Position numbers and translations under genes: made by a program | The notes under the pieces: generated by a model | Databases searched by the model: none | What the model was told of the DNA's origin: nothing | The model's input: the letters and a program-made list of their open reading frames with translations, nothing else | Shown here: piece by piece, positions 36,001-43,800 of the stretch | Layout: each line of letters opens with the position of its first letter | Position numbering within the stretch: position 1 is the first letter of the stretch | Origin: an uncultured Saprospiraceae bacterium | GTDB taxonomy: Bacteria > Bacteroidota > Bacteroidia > Chitinophagales > Saprospiraceae | Reading direction: 5' to 3' | DNA: 54,923 nt | Assembly: GCA_937934275.1 (NCBI GenBank) | Contig: CALHAM010000028.1 | Location: 1 to 54,923, forward strand

Positions 36001-37778
36001 AAATAAATTGTGTACAATACCTCATCATCCGGGATGTTAGGATAGCCCCCGGCATTGCCGGCAAAGAACTTCAGCGTGTTGCCGTTTGTAGCAGAGGTAA
36101 AACCGAAGAAATTCGTCGCATTGAAACCAAAACCTGGGCGCAGGTTGCCAACTGAGTCAAATTTAATGCGGGCAGAATCCCAAGTGATATCGAATTGTAA
36201 GCCCGTAATGTTGACAAAGTCGCGCACTCGGACATCAACGGCAAAGTGTGCTGCACTGTCCTGGCAGTCAATGGCAACAGTGTCGAGGATGAGTGTCAAT
36301 GGCGTGCCGGCATCCACCAACACTGTAAAGAAACACGTATTCGTATTGCCGGCACCGTCGGTGGCGGTGTACGTGACCACCGTTGTGCCCGCATTGTAAG
36401 TGCCGTTCGCTGGCCCATTGCCGCTGCCAGGAGTTGTACCCGCGCGCGTATAAGTCAATTGTACAGGTGCACTACAATTGTCGTTCAGTACTGTAGGCTC
36501 CAGGTTGCTGAACGTATGTGTCAGCACTCCTGGCGGCGTGGAGACTGAAACATTAGAAGGGCAAACCAGCATAGGCGGCACATTGTCGTTGACGCTTACT
36601 GAGCCTTGAATAGTCAGGAAGCCCGTTTCCTCAGGCGGAAAGCCAAAAAACGCCGTTTGGGCGGTAGGAGTATCGCCAAAAGTAATGGAAGAGCTCCCGT
36701 TACTGGCGGCTACTACAGTGAACTGCAAGGAAAACATCACCGCACCATCGGGAAGCGTTAGCCCTCCAGGGATTGGGCTTGTCCAGGCGAAACCCAAAAA
36801 GCCGCTGTTTACCAGAGTAAATCCGAAGTTGCTCGGATTAAGTGCCATAGACGGATGGGCATTGACGATGGTATCTAAGATGATGATGTTGGGGTTCCAT
36901 CCTAAAGAAAACTGCAAGCCGCTAATAGAGTCGAAGTTGAGCACCGAAATGTTAACCGTTACTGTTTGGCCGCAATTGGTAACATGGTTAGAGGCGACCA
37001 ACGTCAGAGAGTCGCCAGGCATCAAATTGATGGTGATAGAAAATGTGCAGGTTGCTGTATTGCCTCCTACATCTGTGGCAATGTACGTTACAATAGACTC
37101 ACCCAAATTAAAGATTGAACCACTGGCGTCTGGGCTGTTCGGGTGGTTGCCCACAGTAGCACCCGTTGTAGACCAACCAATGCTTTCCAACGAGCAATTG
37201 TCGAGCAAAGAGTCCAGACCAATATCGTTTACTGGAGTAGGGCCAAAACCTTCAAGAGTAACGCTGGCCGGACAGGCGATAAAAGGAGGTTGCTGGTCTA
37301 TGGGCGACACTTTACCCGCTTGAGTAATCACCTGTATCTCGTTGAAATTTGCGTCGAATGCTACAATGTCTGTGGGCACTTTGACGAATGGCGTCGAAGT
37401 AGAGGGGCCACCCACGCGCACAAAGGCTACCGAAAAAAGCACCGTGCTGTCCGGAAGAGAGGTGCTGCCCAGTGTTGTCCAGGAAAAGGTAATTCTTCCC
37501 TGTGGGCGAAACGTAACAGTATCTAAACCCGCACTGGTGAATGCCGGGTGAAGGTCTCGAATATGGATGTATTGCAGGTGTGCAGGCGTCCAGGCGAAGG
37601 TGAATTGCAGCGCTGCAATGCTGTCAAAATCGAACAGGCGGATCGGCATTAGAAAAGTGTCGGTATTATGGCAAGGCACTGCTAAAGAGTCGGCCGTTAA
37701 GCGAATACTTTGCCCACGCAACACCGTCGGAGTTAGGGAAAGCGCGAAGAAGATCGCGAGAAGTATGGCGTGTCTCAT
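33057..37778 (-). CDS. Giant surface protein: three cohesin-like modules, about ten HYR repeats, type B (gliding-associated) sorting domain
   Basis: About 1573 residues with signal peptide (MRHAILLAIFFALSLTPTVL); a start five codons upstream (37793) is equally possible. Residue numbers below count from 37793. Cohesin-like modules lie at about 30-165, 261-402 and 498-637, each with the ITGLQFDITWDSARIKFDSV-type pattern and alternating with HYR repeats. A run of about eight more HYR repeats follows (ATDNAGNFSTCSMTVFV style). An Ig-like module leads to the type B domain at about 1487-1578 (IFTPNGDGVNDTFRIPC, VYNQWGDKVFEASPYDNNW, YYYIFRPNPGEAVRKGFIQI). It is SprB-like cargo of T9SS. Function as adhesin or scaffold is inferred. 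Confidence 0.88.
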   Translation of the reverse strand: MRHAILLAIFFALSLTPTVLRGQSIRLTADSLAVPCHNTDTFLMPIRLFDFDSIAALQFTFAWTPAHLQYIHIRDLHPAFTSAGLDTVTFRPQGRITFSWTTLGSTSLPDSTVLFSVAFVRVGGPSTSTPFVKVPTDIVAFDANFNEIQVITQAGKVSPIDQQPPFIACPASVTLEGFGPTPVNDIGLDSLLDNCSLESIGWSTTGATVGNHPNSPDASGSIFNLGESIVTYIATDVGGNTATCTFSITINLMPGDSLTLVASNHVTNCGQTVTVNISVLNFDSISGLQFSLGWNPNIIILDTIVNAHPSMALNPSNFGFTLVNSGFLGFAWTSPIPGGLTLPDGAVMFSLQFTVVAASNGSSSITFGDTPTAQTAFFGFPPEETGFLTIQGSVSVNDNVPPMLVCPSNVSVSTPPGVLTHTFSNLEPTVLNDNCSAPVQLTYTRAGTTPGSGNGPANGTYNAGTTVVTYTATDGAGNTNTCFFTVLVDAGTPLTLILDTVAIDCQDSAAHFAVDVRVRDFVNITGLQFDITWDSARIKFDSVGNLRPGFGFNATNFFGFTSATNGNTLKFFAGNAGGYPNIPDDEVLYTIYFSVKTLGSSPLDFTGTINAVNTSFQLIPVSLIHGLFSIVDLSAPIIACPQDLTVAADSGVCTKTFVLDLPNASDVCSGIANIISDKQDNTYPPGPTVVVFTATDNAGNFSTCSMTVFVAGSTAPQLNNCPNNVVVNTDSNSCSAKAFWDLPQAINPCDGSPLSVTASDTSGTSFPLGMTTVTFKAGTGSDTSTCSFTITVVDATPPQIECPSDLTIQIPPNSANPCGSAVYFNLPNASDPCDSNPSVSSSIPIGDTLSVGVTVVVLTATDASDNSATCQFLVTVVDEAPPIVSGCPGDTIVLYTAADSCGATASWGNVSFADDCSATVAVDPPNYTFDFFPVGTHLVNITGTDAGGNTAVCSFAVVVRDTFAPVLTNCPNPLMFVLPEDSCSKTVSWTLPTATDNCGQPSLNGPQASGIFFTGTHSIVYVATDAAGNATTCSFTISVLDIVPPTFTSCPPNITVSPASPCGNVVPWDFPAATDNCLLDTIIATKLPTDTIFAQVTNVVIRAVDASGNADTCSFTITLDVLIIPPAFANFPPDITVYGCSQPVSWTPPISNGKACHPDTIVFSPNLLPGDTFPQGTTVITYYLLDQVNGDTLVQKNLLISVLDTTAPAFTNCPAAPIVVHVGGEIVSGNASGFVTQVDTTGNCEGVKLTFIQPSASDNCTVPVVAQVQGPAPGGVFTLGETTLLTFSATDDSGNSALCSVGVTIVGLEPLLVSIDPEIACPREEVILTTLLLPNATYTWRGPTQQTYPNSSQITVLASRENTGIYTVQATINGCTSQPASIEVKMASVKAVPDTIRIPSGVSVDTFSVVLNDVIFPDSAFTVEPLGNMPEGLTHLGKGVFRYQVPANFRPVSFLYQLCSSICPDLCDTIQPVIIRLEETDCSNIPNIFTPNGDGVNDTFRIPCIASGVYPNNTLIVYNQWGDKVFEASPYDNNWKGTLNGQDGKDLPDGVYYYIFRPNPGEAVRKGFIQIHR

Positions 37779-37847
37779 GGATGTAGTTAGCATGAGTTAA
37801 AAAAACCCAATAAAGGGGCGAGTAAAGGTATTCCCATTTAAAAGGGG

Positions 37848-37884
37848 AAACAGGCAGGGCGGTTTGAATACCCCCTGCCTGTTT
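37848..37884 (-). terminator. Strong hairpin after the HYR giant gene
   Basis: Perfect 12-bp stem AAACAGGCAGGG (37848-37859) / CCCTGCCTGTTT (37873-37884) with a 13-nt loop, 12 nt past the stop of the giant gene on the minus strand. The exit side reads TTTCCCCTTTT. It lies between the two giant genes and would cut or reduce read-through into the second gene. Confidence 0.65.
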
Positions 37885-37893
37885 ATTCAAAAC

Positions 37894-40800
37894 TTAATCC
37901 GTTAGGATCATTTTCTTACTGTCGCGATGTGTCTCTGTGCGCAACTCATACCAATAGACGCCTGGCGCGCCGAGGTCGCTGTTTTTTAACCATACGGTGT
38001 TGTGGCCCGCGTCGAAGGAACCTACCATGGTTTTGACCAAGTGTCCTTGTGCCGAGAAAATGCGCAATTCAGCACGCCCAGCCTGCGGCAAGCGGAAGTG
38101 AATAAGCGTATGCTCGCGGAACGGGTTGGGTTGGTTTTGGTACAGCGCAAACGTTTCTGACACCGTTGGAGTCTCTATCCGGGTAGTTTTAGCAAAGTCA
38201 AAAGCGATTGGAAGGATGTTGCCAGCCTCATCTAAGGCCTCTGCAGCCGTGATTTGCGACGACGGACGAAGTACGTTCGACAAAGCAGCGCGGTCTTCGC
38301 GCACTCGGAAGGTTAGGGTAAACAGCACTTCGTCGTCCGCAAGTGTCAGCGGCACTTGGCCCACCCACAGGTGCGTTAAGTAGCCTTCCTCGACGTAGGC
38401 CAGGCCAAAGTTATTCATGTTAAGGCCTGGCAACGCTCCTGGTTGAACGTCTGCGAGTTCGAGTGCTGCCGGGTCGAAGGCCATCGTCAGCTGATACGCT
38501 TGGCGCTCTACGAAGTCCTTCGCGCGGAACGGTACAGAAACTACTTCGCCGGCGCGCAAGGGGCGGTCTTCTAAGCGGAAGAAGAACGTTTCGCCCTGGC
38601 GATCTTGCACCGGATTTTGCACATTGTTTACAGGCGCATTGCCCGTAACATCGCCCATGCGAACAGCTACAAAGTTGTCGCTAAGCATACTAGCTGCCAG
38701 GCTCGTGTGCGAGATTGCCTGTGGGAAAGGCGGTAAGAGCGGATTTGGCGAAGGAAACACGTAGTCGGCTGGGATGAACTTCCAGTCAGGTGCCCCATTC
38801 GAATAGTGCTGCACAGTACCTAAGATGAGCTGTTGCACCAGCAAATAGTCCACGATGTCCACCGCGCCGTTGTTGTTGATATCGCCCGCTACCCATTGAT
38901 ACGGATTAGCTAACAGCAGCACAGACGCCGCGTGGTTTTGAATGGCCAAAAGGTCGCCCACATTGATGCCTGCGCTGAAATTGCTCGTTACCGACTTGCT
39001 TGGCGTAACCGTTGTATTGGCACCAAACGGTACGTTAAACGAGTAAGCACCCGCCATGCCTGTGGTTTGTGTGGCAGAAACAGTACCTGTCAAAGCCACA
39101 TTAACATTGGGCACTGGAGTGCCGCCTCCCCACCACGTCTTAATATCACCGGCAACTTCCAAATCGGGCGATGCCGCACTGTCGATCTTCACCAAACCTG
39201 GTATAAGGTTAGCCAATATAGATACTGGGGTGCCCGACGAGTCTTGCTGGAAGCTGATGATGGTAGGCGAGTTCACGAAGCTCAGAGGGCTGGTCGAGCC
39301 TACGGGGGCCATGCCTAATTGCACATCAATGTTGAAAATGACACTCCCATTGGGCAAACTAACGGGTGTGCCCGGCCCAGCCCAGGATACCGTCAGGAAG
39401 TTGCCCACCACATTTAAAGTCAGCGTGCCCGGAAGTGCTCCGGTGGCTGTGGCGCCCGTAATGTTGCCCACGACGGTGTTGTCCACCTGCAGGGTGAACG
39501 ACATGCCGAGCATGTTCTGGAAGTGGTCTACCGTTACGGGGATCTGAATGGTGGCACCTTGCTGGCCGCCGCCCATACCCGCCGTGATCGTCAGACTTGG
39601 GCCGGGCTCTACCGTTACGGAGTCCGTTCGCATACAGCCTGAATTCAGATCGGTAGCCGTCACGTAATAGATGCCGGGCGGCAGGCCGGTAATAGTCGCT
39701 GTAGAGTCGCCCGTACTCCACACAAAGAGGAAGTTGCCCGATCCTCCGCTAGCTGCAGCCGTTGCTTGACCATCGTGGGCGCCCAAAGAGCTCTCTGGCG
39801 TACTACTCACGGATAAGGTAAAGCCTACACCGCTGCCCAAGGATACTTGTACGTCTACAGTGCAAACGTTAGAGTTACCGGAGTTGTCTACCACCGTCAA
39901 CGTTACAGAATTGACGCCTAAATTGGTGCAGTCGAACACAGACTTGCTCAAGAACATAGTGTCAATGCCGCAGTTATCGGTGCTGCCCAGGTCAATGTCC
40001 TGAGGTTGGAGCGTGGCTGTCCCGTTGGAGCCAAGCGAAACGACGACATTGTTGTTGCAAATGACAGTGGGTTTACTGTCGTCAATCACAACGACGATCA
40101 CCGAGTCTTTGCCCTGATTGCCACACGGGTCAATAGCCGTAAAGATAATCTTATACGTACCTGCCTCGTAATTACCGCTGGCGTTCGTCGTGCCGTTGCC
40201 GTGCGGGGCATTGTTGGTAATGGCCATTTCTGCCACAGGAGCGCAGTCTACAATCAGATTCTCAACATCGAGCGTTACCGGAATAAGGCAGTTATTCGTG
40301 TTGATGAAGTTAGACGATTTAACCACGATGGTGTCTGGCAAGCCCGGGAAAGTCGGAGGCGTGTTATCCACCACTGTAATGGTGTTTGTATGAGTAGTTA
40401 CGTTTCCGCAGTCGTCCACTGCAGAGCGCGTGCGTTGGATCGTATAGCTGTAATTGCCGCAAGGCCCCATGGCTTTGGCGATGGTATCCTGTACGAAGGT
40501 TACACCGACAAAAGGAGTACATGCATCGGAGGCCGTAACAGCAATAGGCGGCGCTAGCGTTTGGTCGCAAGTAAGGGTTACGTTAGGCGGATACTGCGAC
40601 AGAATAGGCGCTACCGTATCTATAACGGAGAAGGTCTGCACACAGGTAGCGTCATTGCCGGCCAAATCCGTTACTGTCCAAACGCGCTTGAGTAAGTAAC
40701 AAGCGATGTTGAGAGAGTCATCGTTGGGAGCTGAGATGTCTTCATAAGAAATAGTTAAGTTGGCCGGACAATTGTCGTTCACCGAGATGGTGCCGTGGAT

Positions 40801-43800
40801 GCTGGGCGAGAGATTATCGGTACACAGCACCGTTTTGTCGTTAGGGCAAAGTGTAATCGTTGGGTTGACGTTATCCTGAATGACGATATACGTCTCACAC
40901 ATGGACATGTTGCCCGCTGGGTCGGTAACAAACAGTTTTACAGGGTGTTGTGTAACGCCATCGGCATCGGCGCAATCGTAAGTGAGCGTGTTGCTCGGCG
41001 TTTGAAGCGGCAACTTATCCAGGCGTTGAATCTTGAAATCGAGCGGCCCTGGGCAGTTGTCGTAGCTGTTGTTGTTGAACTGCGTGGTCGTGACGACTAC
41101 GAAGCCCGAAGGTTGGAGGCTGGCACTCACACCGTTGATGCACACAGCGGTAGGTTGCGTGCCGTCCTTAACCACTACTGTGACTGCTTTTGTCTGCACA
41201 TTGCCCGACACATCGGTAGCCGTAAATATTACCGTATGCGTGCCTACCGTGAAGATGGCGCTTAGGTCGCCGCCGTCGCCGGGTTCTTTATTATTGGTTA
41301 CCGTCAAGTCGGCGCCTGTGGCACAATCCGTTACAAAGGGCAGTACGTTGACGTTGACCGTATCATCGCACGTCGTGCGTGCAGCATCAGTAACCACTAT
41401 TACTGTATCCGGTGCGCCGACAAATTGCGGCTTCTTAGTATCCTTAACTACAATGGTCTGGCTAACCGTGACTGAGTTGCCCGAGGCGTCGGCCGTCGTC
41501 CACGTACGCGTGATGACGTAGTTGTAATGCTGGAAGCCCGAACCTGTTTGGGTCGAGGTCTCTGTTGCCGTTACCGGGTAAGTGCCGGCGCAATTGTCCG
41601 AAGCAATGAGCTGAGGAGCTGTAGGTATTGTGTCGCAAGCCTCAAGTGTTACATTCGCCGGCACACCGGAAATAGTAGGTGGCGTTACATCGCGCACAGT
41701 AACCGTAGTCGTGCAGGTAGCCGGATTGTTCTTGTGGTCGCGCACGGTGAGCGTTATCGTCGTAGTGCCTACGTGCGAGCAATTTACGGTATCGGGGGAG
41801 GCGCTAAACGTCAGCGGACCGCAGAGGTTGGGGTCGTAGCTGCCGTTGTTGAGCGCCATTGGATTGATGGGTGCTTTCCCAGTAGTCGGATGTAAATCTA
41901 CAGTGAGGTTGGATACACAAATGGCCACTGGTGGGAAGACATCGTTCAACACCGTGATATTTTGTGGTTGCGTGCTAATATTTCCGTTTCCATCGTTGTA
42001 CACCCACGTAATCACATAATTGCCCGGGTTGAGCTGATACGACGGCGGGTTAGTGTTCAAGAATGTGCCCACAGGGGTTGAAGGTGTTCCGTAGATGGTG
42101 TCCGCCAGAGGGTTGCACGGATCAAGGGCTTTGGGGGCAAACACAATGAGGCTACCGCAAGAGTCAACCAGATCGGGAAGCGTAGCCAACACGGGCACTG
42201 GCGCCTGGCCATCCTGCAGGGTTACAACAAAAGAACAACTACTCGTATTGTAGCCGTCATTGCCCGTCATCGTAAGCGTAAACTGGTCGCCTGCCAGCGG
42301 CGGGTTGGGTGCAAAGATTGCCCCTAAGGTCGTGCCTGGAGGGATGCTCTGCGTCAGCGCAACATTTGCTGGGCAGTTGTCCGACACCGATACCAAATTG
42401 GTATAGTTTGGTATAGCAGCATCTGGACACGTGGCCGACAGCGTCTGGTTGGGCGGACACGTCAGCGTGGGCGCCTGCGTGTCTTGTATCTCTACAGTGA
42501 AAGAGCAAGTGTTTTTGTTGCCATTAGCATCCGTGGCCGTATAGCTCACTGTTGTAATACCTACTGGAAACTGCGCTGAAGGGAAGAACTGGAAGGGGAA
42601 AGGAGCAAAGTAATTGAAAGGATTGGTCAAATTCAGCGCCGACTGCACTGTAGCATTGGAGATGTTTTCCGCAACCGTAAAGTTCAAACAATCGGCTACG
42701 TGGCCAAAAGAAAAGTTTGGACGCGCCCAAGTAAACAGGTTAGAACATGCATTCGTCGTATTGGGCAGAACAAAAGCCTTGCCGCAAAGCGTGTCGTATC
42801 CATTAGTGAATATGGGGGCTTGCGTGTCCGTCACCACCACCGTTACCGTCGTGGAGGCCGTATTGTTACATTCGTCGGTTACAAACCACGTAACAACACT
42901 TGTTCCAATGGGCCAGTGTCCAGAGGGAATAGTAGCCCCTGATACCGGAGTGCTCACGTCCATGTAACTGTAGGAAGGTGTCGGGTAGTCTATCGTGTAT
43001 TTGATATCTAAGGTGCTGAATACTGTGCAATTATCCGAGACACTATCTTGTGTTAACTGAAGTGTTAGGGGAGCATCACAGAAGTTTGGATCGTCGGTAT
43101 CAATATAGAAAGCCGTTTGAATATTGAACACAGGTTTTTGGCTATCCTGGACGACAATAGTCTGTGAAGTCGTGTTCGTGTTGCCCGAGGCGTCTGCCAC
43201 TTGCCAAGTGCGGATAAGTGTGTACGCATTCGCGCATCCGCCTGGAAGAGTAATATCGGGCAGCAGCGTTACGGTTGGATTTAAATCGCAATTGTCTGCA
43301 ATGCCCGTAGGAAGGCCGGTATTGACCGGCAAGTTCGACTCGTCGCATTCGATGGTCTTATCGGCAGGTGCGCTGATAGTGGGCGGCGTAACATCGCGGA
43401 CTAAGGAAATCTGCGTACAAGTAGCAGTATTGCCAGCGGCATCCGTGACGCGCAGGGTCAGTAAGCGGTTGCCCAAATGGCTGCACATAAAGTTAAAAGT
43501 ATTGGTAAAAGACCCACCATCTACGGCGATGTCGTAGGTAAGCACGCAGGGAGGTACTGTGTTGTCTGTGCTGGCATTGTTGACTGCAGTGGCCGCTAGG
43601 CTGAAGTTGCCGCTGGCGTCCAGGTCAATGGTGGGAATAGCCTGGCAACTGGCCACAGGCTTGATGGTATCGGATACTGTTACAGTGGCCACGCACGTAG
43701 CGGTATTGCCCGAACCGTCGGTAATTTCCAACGTGTAAATGTTGGGTCCTAAATCGGCGCAGTCGTAGCTTACTGATGCAGAAGTGAAATTGAAGAAGCA

